DNA of 35,994 bases from an uncultured Prevotellaceae bacterium (GTDB lineage Bacteria > Bacteroidota > Bacteroidia > Bacteroidales > Bacteroidaceae), in contig CADCAX010000006.1 of assembly GCA_902799455.1 (NCBI GenBank), positions 1 through 35,994 of the forward strand. Direction: 5' to 3'. The notes under the pieces were generated by a model. That model did not search any database. It was not told the DNA's origin and saw nothing but the letters and a program-made list of their open reading frames with translations. Shown here piece by piece: positions 17,864 to 26,152 of this stretch; within the stretch, counting starts at the first letter, position 1; each line of letters begins with the position of its first letter. A program made the translations under genes and the position numbers.

Positions 17864-19384
17864 ATGGCAAAAAAAGCACTCTTGATGATCCTCGATGGAT
17901 GGGGAATTGGTAAACATGGTAAAGGTGATGTGATATATAATACACCGACACCATATTTGGACTATCTTAATGCGATAAGCAGTCACTCTCAGCTTCAGGC
18001 TTCTGGGGAAGATGTCGGATTGCCTGATGGTCAAATGGGTAATTCTGAGGTCGGACACCTTAACATAGGCGCTGGACGTGTTGTTTATCAAGATCTTGTA
18101 AAAATCAATCGTGCATGTGCTGACGGTTCTATCAGCAATAATTCGCAGGTAAAGGAAGCATATGAATATGCTAAATCTACTGGCAAGAAACTTCATTTGA
18201 TGGGACTGTGTTCTGATGGTGGCGTGCATTCATCTTTAGATCATCTATTTAAACTGATAGAGGTGGGTAAAGAGTATGGATTGTCACAGCAGCTTTTCGT
18301 TCATTGTTTCATGGATGGTCGTGATACTGATCCTAAGAGTGGAAAGGGCTTCATTGAGCAGGTAACAGAGAAATGCAAAGCGAATGATGCTAATATAGCA
18401 AGTATTGTTGGTAGATTTTATGCAATGGATCGCGATAAGCGATGGGAGCGCGTAAAAGAGGCATACGATCTGTTGACTGCAGGAATAGGTAAGAATGCTA
18501 CGGATATGGTGAAGGCTATGGAAGAGTCATATGCTGAAGGTGTAACAGATGAATTTGTTAAACCAATTGTCAATGTGTCCGTAAATGGTAAAATAGAAGA
18601 GGGTGATGTTGTTATTTTCATCAACTTCCGCAACGACCGCGCTAAGGAATTGACAGTGGTCCTGACACAACAGGAAATGCCAGAACAGGGAATGGCTACT
18701 ATTCCAAATCTGAAATATTATTGTATGACACCATACGATGCATCATTTACAGGAGTAGGAATATTATTCCCTAAGGAGAATGTGGAAAATACTCTTGGTG
18801 AGTATCTTTCTCAGTGTGGTAAGAAACAACTTCATACTGCTGAAACTGAGAAGTATGCTCATGTAACATTCTTCTTCAACGGTGGTCGTGAGGCTCCATA
18901 TGAGAATGAAGATCGCGTATTAGTTGCTTCGCCAAAAGTGGCAACTTATGACTTGAAACCGGAAATGTCAGCGTACGAGGTAAAGGATAAACTGGTGGAG
19001 AATATAAAGAAAGATATATATGACTTCATCGTTGTGAATTTTGCGAATGGTGATATGGTAGGTCATACGGGAGTTTACAATGCAATAGCTAAGGCTGTAC
19101 ATGCAGTAGATAATTGTGTACGTGAGGTTATTGAAGCAGCTAAATCTGTTGGTTATGAGGCAATTATCATCGCTGATCATGGTAATGCCGATAATGCGAT
19201 AAACCCAGACGGTTCTCCAAATACAGCTCATTCATTGAATCCTGTGCCATGTATTTATGTAACAGACAATAATAGTGCTACTATAAAAGATGGCCGTCTT
19301 GCTGATGTTGCTCCAACTATTCTTCATATTATGGGATTGGAACAGCCAGCTGACATGACTGGAGAGAATCTGATAACAGATTAA
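17864..19384 (+). CDS. gpmI: 2,3-bisphosphoglycerate-independent phosphoglycerate mutase
   Basis: GpmI interconverts 3- and 2-phosphoglycerate in glycolysis and gluconeogenesis, using two Mn ions. The 506-residue product belongs to the alkaline phosphatase superfamily. The N-terminal metal site is [11 protein letters not shown] (D11). The phosphorylated serine is S61 in [36 protein letters not shown] and [11 protein letters not shown] complete the active site. Length is canonical. It is divergent from mraZ across a 189-nt region, with its own -7 box, and ung follows after 6 nt. Confidence 0.98.
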   Translation: MAKKALLMILDGWGIGKHGKGDVIYNTPTPYLDYLNAISSHSQLQASGEDVGLPDGQMGNSEVGHLNIGAGRVVYQDLVKINRACADGSISNNSQVKEAYEYAKSTGKKLHLMGLCSDGGVHSSLDHLFKLIEVGKEYGLSQQLFVHCFMDGRDTDPKSGKGFIEQVTEKCKANDANIASIVGRFYAMDRDKRWERVKEAYDLLTAGIGKNATDMVKAMEESYAEGVTDEFVKPIVNVSVNGKIEEGDVVIFINFRNDRAKELTVVLTQQEMPEQGMATIPNLKYYCMTPYDASFTGVGILFPKENVENTLGEYLSQCGKKQLHTAETEKYAHVTFFFNGGREAPYENEDRVLVASPKVATYDLKPEMSAYEVKDKLVENIKKDIYDFIVVNFANGDMVGHTGVYNAIAKAVHAVDNCVREVIEAAKSVGYEAIIIADHGNADNAINPDGSPNTAHSLNPVPCIYVTDNNSATIKDGRLADVAPTILHIMGLEQPADMTGENLITD

Positions 19385-19390
19385 GTAAAG

Positions 19391-20089
19391 GTGAAAGTTT
19401 CGATAGAACCTTCGTGGTTAGAAGTACTTCAGAGTGAGTTTGATAAAGAATATTTTATCAAACTCACTCATTTTGTTAAGAGCGAATATTCTAATAATGT
19501 ATGTTATCCTCCAGGAGGAGAGATATTCAATGCTTTTAACCTCTGCCCCTTACCAAACGTAAAGGTTGTGATATTGGGTCAGGATCCGTATCATGGTTCC
19601 GGACAGGCGGAAGGTCTATGCTTTTCCGTCAAAGAAGGTATCCCATTGCCCCCGTCTCTTGTGAATATATTTAAAGAGGTGAAGGATGACGTAGGGTCTG
19701 TTCCTCCTGTGATTTTCTCCGATAAAATCGGGAAAAAAATGTATAATGGTAGCCTACGTAGGTGGGCAAAACAAGGTGTTCTGTTGCTCAATACGACCCT
19801 GACTGTACGTGAGCATATGCCGTTGTCTCATCAACATCAGGGTTGGGAAGACTTTACAGATGTTGTTATAAGGAAAGTGTCTGAGGAACGAGATCGTGTT
19901 GTCTTCTTATTATGGGGCGGTCCTGCACGCAATAAAAAGAAACTGATAGACACGAGTAAGCATTTGGTGCTGGAAAGTGTCCATCCCTCTCCCCTGTCGG
20001 CAAATAGGGGAGGGTGGTTTGGCAATCATCATTTCAGCTTGTGTAATCGTTGGTTGCAGCAACAAGGAATGCAACCTATTGAGTGGTAA
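19391..20089 (+). CDS. ung: uracil-DNA glycosylase, family 1
   Basis: Ung removes uracil from DNA, starting base-excision repair. The 232-residue protein has the catalytic water-activating Asp in GQDPYHGSGQAEG (D65). It also has LLLNTTLTV and the minor-groove Leu loop HPSPLSANRGGWFG near residues 200-213. The start is GTG (19391), 6 nt after the gpmI stop, so the two are probably co-transcribed. Its last 14 nt overlap, tail to tail, the end of the DUF3109 gene on the other strand. All family residues appear intact. Confidence 0.97.
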   Translation: MKVSIEPSWLEVLQSEFDKEYFIKLTHFVKSEYSNNVCYPPGGEIFNAFNLCPLPNVKVVILGQDPYHGSGQAEGLCFSVKEGIPLPPSLVNIFKEVKDDVGSVPPVIFSDKIGKKMYNGSLRRWAKQGVLLLNTTLTVREHMPLSHQHQGWEDFTDVVIRKVSEERDRVVFLLWGGPARNKKKLIDTSKHLVLESVHPSPLSANRGGWFGNHHFSLCNRWLQQQGMQPIEW

Positions 20090-20711
20090 TTTCTTTAGCT
20101 GCTGTGCACAGAGCTTCGTACCATTCAGGACCGAAACGCCTAATCAGGGGGTCTTTTAAGAATTTATATAAGGGTAAGGATAATTCCTTGCCTTTTTTTA
20201 TTGCGTCCTTACATACTTCCCACCTGTGGTAAACCAATGCAGTCATTCCGTTGCTCAAATGGGACTCTCTTATGGGATACAATGCACATGATATGGGCTT
20301 GGGCCAACTTATGAGTCCTTTCCTGTATGCCCTTTCATATGCACATAAGCAACAATCCTTTACGATGTCATTGCTGGCTTCTGTAGAATTATCAATGTTG
20401 GAGTCGTTTAAACTGATATCTTTGTAACATGTGAAAACGCAGTCTTTGCCATTGACAATAGAGGTTACGAGGTCTCCTTCTTTATCTGTATAAGCCACCC
20501 CCTGCGCTGCAATGATAAGTTGTGCCTCTGTAGACAGGTATTTCTTTACAACGTCAAGATTATCCTCGAGTAAGGCAACTTCCTCAAGTGTTATTGGGGC
20601 TCCAGCGTCACCCTCAATACAACATATGCCCTTGCATTTAGAAAGATCACAGCAGAAACTCTCGGTGAGAATTTCTGCTGATACAAGTACGTCGTCTATT
20701 TGAATTATCAT
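20076..20711 (-). CDS. DUF3109 family cysteine-rich protein, function unknown
   Basis: This 211-residue protein has a striking cysteine pattern: C20, C21, C26, C30 and C31 near the N-terminus (FCCDLSKCKGICCIEG). Further Cys lie in GKDCVFTC, KDCCLCAYERAYRKG and PISCALYPIR. Such patterns, related to YkgJ/UPF0153-type proteins, suggest a bound metal or Fe-S cluster, but no activity is established to my knowledge. It follows gyrB on the same strand after 33 nt, so it is probably in a gyrB-DUF3109 unit. It converges on ung with a 14-nt overlap. There is no signal peptide or membrane helix, so it is likely cytosolic. Confidence 0.88.
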   Translation of the reverse strand: MIIQIDDVLVSAEILTESFCCDLSKCKGICCIEGDAGAPITLEEVALLEDNLDVVKKYLSTEAQLIIAAQGVAYTDKEGDLVTSIVNGKDCVFTCYKDISLNDSNIDNSTEASNDIVKDCCLCAYERAYRKGLISWPKPISCALYPIRESHLSNGMTALVYHRWEVCKDAIKKGKELSLPLYKFLKDPLIRRFGPEWYEALCTAAKEITTQ

Positions 20712-20744
20712 GTTTCTTTCATTGCCTGCTATTATTACAGGGAC

Positions 20745-22715
20745 TTATGCATCAATATTTGCATATGTAGCATTTTCCTCAATGAACAGTCTTCTAGGCT
20801 CTACATCATCACCCATCAGCATTGAGAATATCTCGTCAGCATCTGCTGCATTTTGTATGGTGACCTGTTTCAGAAGTCGTGTGTCAGGATTCATTGTTGT
20901 ATCCCATAGCTGTTCTGGGTTCATTTCTCCAAGACCTTTATATCTCTGTGTGTGCAGACGTGTGTCATCAGAGTTTCCTTCGCAGTATGTATCAATGAAT
21001 CTCTGCCTGTCTTCCTCTGTGTAGCAGTATTCTTTGTGGTTCTTATATGTACATTGATACAATGGAGGTGTTGCTATGTAGAGATGTCCTTCCTGAATTA
21101 CTTGTGGCATGAAACGGAAGAAAAGTGTCATTATGAGTGTGTCAATGTGTGAGCCGTCGACATCAGCATCGGTCATAATTATAATCTTGTCATAACGCAG
21201 CTTTTCGATATTTGCTTCCTTGGAGTCTTCTCCGTCCACACCAAATCGTACTCCAATTGCCTGTAAAATGATGTTTACAGACTCTGCTTCAAATACTTTA
21301 TGCCATTGTACCTTTTCAACGTTAAGAATCTTACCTCTTAATGGCAGAATAGCCTGTGTGTGACGATCTCTGCCCTGCTTTGCAGAACCGCCTGCAGAGT
21401 CACCCTCGACAAGGAATATCTCCGTCTTCTTAGGATCGCGTGATGAACAGTCTGCAAGTTTGCCTGGCAAGCCTCCTCCAGCCATAGGGCTTTTTCTCTG
21501 TACACTCTCACGTGCTTTACGAGCTGCAATACGAGCAGTGGCTGCAAGAATCACTTTCTCACAAATGGTATGAGCCTCTTTGGGGTGTTCTTCCAAGTAT
21601 GCGCTCATTGCTTCACCTACAGCCTGCTGTACATGTCCGTTGACCTCGCTATTGCCTAATTTTGTCTTGGTCTGTCCTTCGAACTGAGGTTCTGCTACTT
21701 TAACTGATATGATAGCAGTTAAACCCTCTCTAAAATCGTCAGGGGCAATTTCTATCTTTGCCTTTTCAATCTTTTTCTTTAAATCGGCATCCTCATCTGC
21801 GTATTTCTTCAGTGAGCGACTCAGGGCAATACGGAAGCCTGTCAGGTGAGTTCCTCCTTCTATGGTGTTAATATTGTTGACATATGAATGGATGTTCTCG
21901 CTATAGTCGTTATTGTATAACAAAGCTATCTCTATAGGTGTGCCATTCTTTTCTGTCTTCAGATATATAGGTTCACCAATGATGCTTGTACGATGGCGAT
22001 CGACGTAGCGTACGAATTCCTTTAGTCCTTCTTTAGCATGGAAGATCTCTGGCTGTCGCAGGTTGCCCTCTTCATTGGGCCTTTTGTCAGTTAATTCAAT
22101 GGTTATACCTGCATTCAGGAACGCCAGCTCCCTCATACGACGTGCTATGATGTCGTATTTGTATTCTGTAGTTGTGAAGATTGAGCCATCAGGCCAGAAC
22201 TGCTGTCTTGTACCGCGCTTGTTTGTTTCGCCTACGACTTTTACAGGATAAAGTGGCTTACCCTTCTCGTATTCCTGTTGGTATATCTTGCCATCACGAT
22301 ATACTTGTGATATCATGTGGGTGGAAAGTGCATTTACGCATGATACACCGACACCATGCAAGCCTCCGGAAACCTTGTATGAACCTTTGTCAAACTTACC
22401 ACCGGCATGTAATACTGTCATAACGACCTCAAGTGCGCTCTTGTGCATCTTGGGATGCTCATCGACAGGTATTCCTCGACCGTCATCCTCGACTGTTATG
22501 GAATTGTCCTCATTGATAGTAACGTAAATTCTGGTACAGAAACCAGCCATTGCTTCGTCAATAGAGTTGTCTACAGTTTCATTGACCAAGTGATGAAGTC
22601 CCTTTTCAGAGATGTCGCCAATATACATGGCAGGACGTTTACGTACGGCCTCAAGACCTTCCAATACCTGGATGCTACTACCCGTGTATTTGGTTTCTTT
22701 TACTTGATTTTCCAT
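20745..22715 (-). CDS. gyrB: DNA gyrase subunit B
   Basis: GyrB is the ATPase subunit of gyrase, which introduces negative supercoils. In the 656-residue product the GHKL ATPase has ETVDNSIDEAMAG, DDGRGIPVDEH and GGLHGVGVSCVNALS. The transducer is followed by the TOPRIM domain with EGDSAGGSAKQGRDR, PLRGKILNVEK and the metal-binding DADVDGSHI. The C-terminal QRYKGLGEMNPEQLWDTTMNP motif is that of gyrase/topo IV B subunits. Length is that of the short GyrB type without the enterobacterial insertion. It has a strong own promoter. ParE is the alternative, but the QRYKGLGEMNPEQLW motif favours GyrB. Confidence 0.96.
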   Translation of the reverse strand: MENQVKETKYTGSSIQVLEGLEAVRKRPAMYIGDISEKGLHHLVNETVDNSIDEAMAGFCTRIYVTINEDNSITVEDDGRGIPVDEHPKMHKSALEVVMTVLHAGGKFDKGSYKVSGGLHGVGVSCVNALSTHMISQVYRDGKIYQQEYEKGKPLYPVKVVGETNKRGTRQQFWPDGSIFTTTEYKYDIIARRMRELAFLNAGITIELTDKRPNEEGNLRQPEIFHAKEGLKEFVRYVDRHRTSIIGEPIYLKTEKNGTPIEIALLYNNDYSENIHSYVNNINTIEGGTHLTGFRIALSRSLKKYADEDADLKKKIEKAKIEIAPDDFREGLTAIISVKVAEPQFEGQTKTKLGNSEVNGHVQQAVGEAMSAYLEEHPKEAHTICEKVILAATARIAARKARESVQRKSPMAGGGLPGKLADCSSRDPKKTEIFLVEGDSAGGSAKQGRDRHTQAILPLRGKILNVEKVQWHKVFEAESVNIILQAIGVRFGVDGEDSKEANIEKLRYDKIIIMTDADVDGSHIDTLIMTLFFRFMPQVIQEGHLYIATPPLYQCTYKNHKEYCYTEEDRQRFIDTYCEGNSDDTRLHTQRYKGLGEMNPEQLWDTTMNPDTRLLKQVTIQNAADADEIFSMLMGDDVEPRRLFIEENATYANIDA

Positions 22716-22744
22716 TGAATTCTATTGTTTTTCTAAATTTGATG

Positions 22745-22776
22745 CAAATTTACAAAAAAAAACTCATATGTGCAAA
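22745..22776 (-). promoter_or_regulatory. gyrB promoter (-33 TTTG, 20-nt spacer, -7 TAAATTTG)
   Basis: On the minus strand TTTG (22776-22773) is followed by exactly 20 nt and TAAATTTG (22752-22745), an excellent match to the Bacteroidetes sigma-ABfr consensus. The -7 box lies 29 nt before the gyrB start. Confidence 0.88.
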
Positions 22777-22797
22777 TAAAATACATAGTATTTTAAT

Positions 22798-22827
22798 AAA
22801 AAAATGCAACCCTTTCGAGTTGCATTT
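22798..22827 (-). terminator. rho-independent terminator of rpsT
   Basis: AAATGCAAC (22802-22810) and GTTGCATTT (22819-22827) form a 9-bp stem with an 8-nt loop. On the minus strand the stem is followed by a run of U (A-run 22798-22804 on the plus strand). It lies about 30 nt after the rpsT stop and just before the gyrB promoter. Confidence 0.92.
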
Positions 22828-22858
22828 CTTATTATTAAGTATGTTTGTCAATATAATC

Positions 22859-23110
22859 TTATAATTGTGCAATATGCTGCATCAATGAAGACTTGATATT
22901 TGCAGCCTTGTTCTTGTGGATAATGTTGTTCTTAGCAAGTTTGTCAAGCATCTTCTGGATTGCTGGATAGAGCTTCACTGCTTCATCCTTGTTTGTCATT
23001 GCACGAAGTTTGCGAACTGCATTACGCATTGTTTTTGCGTAATAGTGATTGTGAACGGTAGCGACCTTTGTCTGGCGGATACGCTTTTCACATGACTTGT
23101 GATTTGCCAT
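22859..23110 (-). CDS. rpsT: 30S ribosomal protein S20
   Basis: S20 is a primary 16S rRNA-binding protein of the small subunit. The 83-residue product is very basic and begins [21 protein letters not shown], with the S20 helices [13 protein letters not shown] and [21 protein letters not shown]. Length matches the family. It is on the same strand as tRNA-Glu, 147 nt downstream of it, with no recognisable promoter between them. It ends at a strong terminator. The leader folds into three hairpins, so autoregulation or processing is possible. Confidence 0.97.
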   Translation of the reverse strand: MANHKSCEKRIRQTKVATVHNHYYAKTMRNAVRKLRAMTNKDEAVKLYPAIQKMLDKLAKNNIIHKNKAANIKSSLMQHIAQL

Positions 23111-23130
23111 TTCTTTTTAATTTAATTTGT

Positions 23131-23232
23131 GCCCTTCAGGGGCGGGTTAATGTTAGCTATGGGTCTTATGTTACTACAACTGCCCTGGCGAGCCCATTGG
23201 GCTCATCGCCACCACATTGAGCATCGCTGCTC
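23131..23232 (-). promoter_or_regulatory. structured spacer/leader between tRNA-Glu and rpsT (three hairpins)
   Basis: Three hairpins are visible on the minus strand. The first is GAGCA-GCGA-TGCTC (23232-23219), with a GNRA tetraloop. The second has 9 bp, GAGCCC/GGGCTC extended by GGC/GCC across a 3-nt bulge (23210-23187). The third is GCCC/GGGC with a 5-nt loop (23143-23131), ending about 20 nt before the rpsT ATG. There is no U-tract, so they are not terminators. They may serve RNA processing or S20 autoregulation. Confidence 0.6.
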
Positions 23233-23257
23233 GATGACGAATAATCAATTTTATTTG

Positions 23258-23329
23258 TAGCGCGTAGGGGAGTCGGACCCCTCTTGCAAGAATGAAAATC
23301 TTGAGTACTAACCGATATACGAACGCGCC
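23258..23329 (-). tRNA. tRNA-Glu (anticodon UUC)
   Basis: The 72-nt cloverleaf folds fully: acceptor GGCGCGT/ACGCGCT, D-stem GTAT/GTAC with GG in the loop, anticodon stem CAAGA/TCTTG with loop TTTTCAT (anticodon TTC), variable CAAG, T-stem AGGGG/CCCCT. CCA is not encoded. Two oddities are a G1-U72 first pair and a T-loop TCCGACT, with C at position 55 in place of the near-universal U. A strong promoter precedes it. Confidence 0.95.
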
Positions 23330-23370
23330 AAACCGATTGTCAAAAAGAACTTTCGCTCATTTTGCGGCTG

Positions 23371-23402
23371 CAAAGGTACACAAAATTAATCAAATACGCA
23401 AA
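23371..23402 (-). promoter_or_regulatory. promoter of the tRNA-Glu/rpsT unit
   Basis: On the minus strand TTTG (23402-23399), exactly 20 nt, then TACCTTTG (23378-23371). This is a full match to the Bacteroidetes consensus. It lies 41 nt upstream of the mature tRNA 5' end, leaving a short 5' leader for RNase P. Confidence 0.9.
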
Positions 23403-23418
23403 TTTTTATGAAAGAATT

Positions 23419-23449
23419 TTTGATATGAGGAGGAAAAATGTTACTTTTG
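23419..23449 (+). promoter_or_regulatory. recO promoter, nearly touching the start codon
   Basis: TTTG (23419-23422), 19 nt, then TACTTTTG (23442-23449). Only 8 nt separate the -7 box from the recO ATG at 23458, so transcription probably starts within a few bases of, or at, the start codon. Confidence 0.8.
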
Positions 23450-23457
23450 TACTCGAA

Positions 23458-24177
23458 ATGGAGCATAAAACTCGTGCGATTGTACTTAGAATGATAAAGT
23501 ATGGTGAGGATAAGTATATCATTGACTTCCTCACTCATGATCTGGGGCGGGAATCTTCTGTGTGGAAGATTTCCAAGAGCCGTAATGCCAAAGTCGTTAA
23601 GCAACTGTTCCAACCCCTTGCCATCATGGATATTGTTGTTGACAGTAGCCCTCGTAAGCAGATGTCATATATTAAAGAAGCCAGGTTGGCTCACGTCTAT
23701 TCTTCTTTGCTGTTTGACGAGAGGAAATTGGCGCTGGCTTTTTTCGTGGCAGAATTCCTTGTATATGCCACTCGTGACTTGCATAATGATAATGCCCTGT
23801 TTGATTTTGTGGAACAGAGTTTAATATGGTTGGATACTACCGATAAGGGAATAGCAAACTTTCACCTTATGTTTATGATAAGAATGTCCAGGTTTCTTGG
23901 TTTCTTCCCTGACATGTCGAGTCATCACCAAGGGTACATATTTGATTTAAGGGAGGGCCGGTTTAGTGGCGATATTCCTGCCCATAAGGACTACCTCCTG
24001 CCTGAGGATGCGAATAAGATGCACCTTCTGATGCGCATGACTCCTGCTAATCTGCACCATTTTAAGATGACAAAAATAGAGAGAAACCGCGTTATAGATT
24101 TCTCTCTTCAGTTTTATCGTTTGCATATCCCCCAGTTTGGGGAGATGAAGACATTGGAAGTACTTAGAGCGTTGTAG
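23458..24177 (+). CDS. recO: DNA repair protein RecO
   Basis: RecO loads RecA on SSB-coated single-stranded DNA together with RecR. From the ATG at 23458 the protein is about 239 residues. It begins MEHKTRAIVLRMIKYGEDKYIIDFLT, the N-terminal OB-fold signature of the family (K-T-x-x-I-V-L-x-x-x-K-Y-x-E). A helical C-terminal part follows. An in-frame extension upstream (to 23362) would run through the promoter and has no RecO similarity, so I reject it. No zinc-finger cysteines are seen in the C-terminal half. The end overlaps glsB tail to tail by 14 nt. Confidence 0.93.
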   Translation: MEHKTRAIVLRMIKYGEDKYIIDFLTHDLGRESSVWKISKSRNAKVVKQLFQPLAIMDIVVDSSPRKQMSYIKEARLAHVYSSLLFDERKLALAFFVAEFLVYATRDLHNDNALFDFVEQSLIWLDTTDKGIANFHLMFMIRMSRFLGFFPDMSSHHQGYIFDLREGRFSGDIPAHKDYLLPEDANKMHLLMRMTPANLHHFKMTKIERNRVIDFSLQFYRLHIPQFGEMKTLEVLRAL

Positions 24178-25171
24178 ATTTTTTCTTTATCACGTTGTCA
24201 TCACCACAAGTGAAGTGCTGTAAGCTTTCCGGATGTTCCTTTACGAAACTCTCAATATGTCTGACGCGTTTGCTTTCAAGGATTTCGTTTACGGCAATGA
24301 GAATACCGGTTTCCTCAACATCTCCGAATCCTTTGTTGATTGCGGTACCGAATAGTTTCATTGTTGGGGAAAGGTTCATGTACGCATTTACCAGTGGAGG
24401 AATGTTAAATCCCAATGCTCTTATTCCACCGTTTAATATACGGTAGTCTTCCTTGAAATCTCGACCGCAGAAGATCTGTGACAAATCATCTTCCGGTGTT
24501 TCCAGTTTCAACGGTTTCATCGGAATGATAAGTTTCTCGTTGTCATTGAAATGTTTTTTCAGGAAATAGAGTATCATATCACGTCCAAAACGGATATACG
24601 ATGGGTACATAGTCATTTTCCCGAAATAGTATTTCATATTGGGATTTATAACGGTCAGTGCTCCTAATCCGTCCCAAAGGTTATCCAATGCAAATAAGCT
24701 TTTGGCTCCCCTCTTGCTACTTTGATATTCCGGGGTAACAAAACTTCTGCCAAGTTCAATGGTGTATGGTGCGTATTCTTTAATGAATCTATCAGAGAAC
24801 TTGAACATATGACTGGTGGCAAGGATGGGCTGTCCGTTGTTGTCGTATTCCCATTCGTCCCCCATAAGATACCTGTAACCTCCGATGATTTCTTGTGACT
24901 CCGGATTCCATACAATAAGTTGCTTGTAACAGTTCTCACATGTGTCAAACTCGTCCAGATCGAATGCTTTTCCTGTTCCGCCGCCGGCTAATCGGAAGGT
25001 TATTTCCCTTAATCTGCCTATTTCACGTAATGTATTAGGTGAATCGTGAGCCGTAATAATGTATATCTCATTACTGCTCTTGTTAGTCATGCGCAGACGC
25101 TTTTCGGGTGTCAGTTCTTGAAGTATTAGATCCAATGGTACAGGATCGATGATACGTTGCATGTTGTTCAT
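24164..25171 (-). CDS. glsB: GNAT-type N-acyltransferase, probable glycine-lipid synthase GlsB
   Basis: This 335-residue protein resembles the OlsB/GlsB acyltransferases (often annotated as hemolysin-like or GNAT) that N-acylate glycine or ornithine with a 3-hydroxy fatty acid. Visible family features are REITFRLAGGGTGKAFDLDEFD, QLIVWNPESQEIIGGYRY and ELGRSFVTPEYQ, with GLGALTVINPNMKYYFGKMTMY later on. It abuts glsA (TAAATG) downstream on the same strand. In Bacteroides thetaiotaomicron a glsA/glsB pair makes glycine lipids, so the same is inferred here. There is no signal peptide, and it probably acts at the inner face of the cytoplasmic membrane. Ornithine as substrate is not excluded by sequence alone. 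Confidence 0.82.
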   Translation of the reverse strand: MNNMQRIIDPVPLDLILQELTPEKRLRMTNKSSNEIYIITAHDSPNTLREIGRLREITFRLAGGGTGKAFDLDEFDTCENCYKQLIVWNPESQEIIGGYRYLMGDEWEYDNNGQPILATSHMFKFSDRFIKEYAPYTIELGRSFVTPEYQSSKRGAKSLFALDNLWDGLGALTVINPNMKYYFGKMTMYPSYIRFGRDMILYFLKKHFNDNEKLIIPMKPLKLETPEDDLSQIFCGRDFKEDYRILNGGIRALGFNIPPLVNAYMNLSPTMKLFGTAINKGFGDVEETGILIAVNEILESKRVRHIESFVKEHPESLQHFTCGDDNVIKKKSTTL

Positions 25172-26002
25172 TTATAATTCGTAAACTTTATTTTGTACAA
25201 ATCTTGTCCATTCTGACATTGTTCTCGTCTTGTCAAATGTATTCCAGGGGATGGGAGCACCAATGGTGATGGTGAAAGTCTTATCCGTATTGCGGAACAG
25301 TTCATCTGCAAGATACAGCATTGCTACATTGACGGGAGAGTGTAGCATTTTGCATATATTGGCAATGCGATAGAACTTGTCGCTGTTATGGCCGGAAATG
25401 TGCATCGGCACAATATCCCTTTGGTGCTGTATGCTTTTCGCGAGGAATGTTTTTGTCCAGGGAAGGTCTCGTATTTCCCCGTTTATCTTTCTGGAACACA
25501 ATCCTGCGGGAAAGAAAAACATGTTATATCCGTCATCAAAAGCTTTGTTGATGGTTTCCGATGTATGCTTGTTGCTTTTATGAGCCACAGTGTTGACCGG
25601 AATACAAAGCGGAGCAAGACCGGGCAGATTCATCAGCAGGTCATTAACCAACAATCGTATGTTTCCGTTGTACTGATGGCCTAAGAGTTGGGCAATCAGC
25701 AAACCGTCAGGCCCTCCCAAAGGATGGTTGCTGCAGAAAGTGTATCGCTTCTCGTCATCAGATTTTGGCAGGTTCTCAAGCCCTTTAACCTCAACTCTCA
25801 GCTTCAAATGCTGAAGAACATCATCAACCCATTCTATACCGGTTTTATCTCGGTATTTCCACAGAATTGCGTTGACCTCGTCTTGGTGAATGATTCTTGT
25901 TAACCAGTTGACGAGGAAACGTGGAACATAATACGCTTTCTTGCCCATCTTGGAGCGAAGAAGGGCATTGACGTCTATGGTATGTTCTGTTACTTCTATC
26001 AT
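25172..26002 (-). CDS. glsA: PlsC-like O-acyltransferase, probable GlsA
   Basis: This 276-residue 1-acyl-glycerol-3-phosphate acyltransferase-like protein would O-acylate the hydroxy group of the N-acyl-glycine made by GlsB. The acyltransferase active site is NHPLGGPDG (N92-G100), with the His and Asp separated by five residues rather than the usual four. The second block is FFPAGLCSRKINGEIRD, the third IVPMHISGHNS. It is the first gene of a two-gene unit with its own -7 box, divergent from the cyd operon. Adjacency to a GlsB-type enzyme favours GlsA over PlsC. If it were a general PlsC, it would act in phospholipid synthesis. Confidence 0.8.
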   Translation of the reverse strand: MIEVTEHTIDVNALLRSKMGKKAYYVPRFLVNWLTRIIHQDEVNAILWKYRDKTGIEWVDDVLQHLKLRVEVKGLENLPKSDDEKRYTFCSNHPLGGPDGLLIAQLLGHQYNGNIRLLVNDLLMNLPGLAPLCIPVNTVAHKSNKHTSETINKAFDDGYNMFFFPAGLCSRKINGEIRDLPWTKTFLAKSIQHQRDIVPMHISGHNSDKFYRIANICKMLHSPVNVAMLYLADELFRNTDKTFTITIGAPIPWNTFDKTRTMSEWTRFVQNKVYEL

Positions 26003-26025
26003 TAGTAGATGCTAAAAACAGTTCA

Positions 26026-26033
26026 CAAAGTTA
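26026..26033 (-). promoter_or_regulatory. glsA-glsB promoter, -7 box
   Basis: TAACTTTG on the minus strand fits TAnnTTTG and lies 23 nt before the glsA ATG. No clear TTTG is seen at -33; the region upstream is A/T-rich (TATATATA). Confidence 0.65.
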
Positions 26034-26093
26034 CACATTTTTTATTATATATATGGATATGTGAGGGAAAAAAACATATTTCTTAACAAAAAT

Positions 26094-26125
26094 TTTGGTG
26101 TTTTTTGCGATTTTTTTTACCTTTG
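26094..26125 (+). promoter_or_regulatory. promoter of the DUF4492-cydAB operon
   Basis: TTTG (26094-26097), exactly 20 nt, then TACCTTTG (26118-26125). It is a full consensus match. It places the transcription start near 26131, downstream of the TTG codons that could otherwise start the small gene. Confidence 0.88.
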
Positions 26126-26152
26126 TGGCTGTTATTTATTGTTAAGAGTCGC

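Noticed and set aside
19985..20015. C-rich/G-rich inverted repeat (CCCTCTCCCC and GGGGAGGG) near the end of ung, similar to the palindrome at 944-976
   Set aside because: It encodes the conserved uracil-glycosylase motif HPSPLSANRGG, so coding constraint explains it; no sign of insertion.
23362..23457. N-terminal extension of recO from an upstream ATG
   Set aside because: The 32 residues do not resemble RecO and the stretch contains the recO promoter as well as part of the divergent tRNA promoter.
26105..26152. TTG starts for the DUF4492 gene
   Set aside because: The TTG at 26105 lies upstream of and the TTG at 26123 inside the -7 box of a full-consensus promoter, so neither would be on the mRNA from that promoter.
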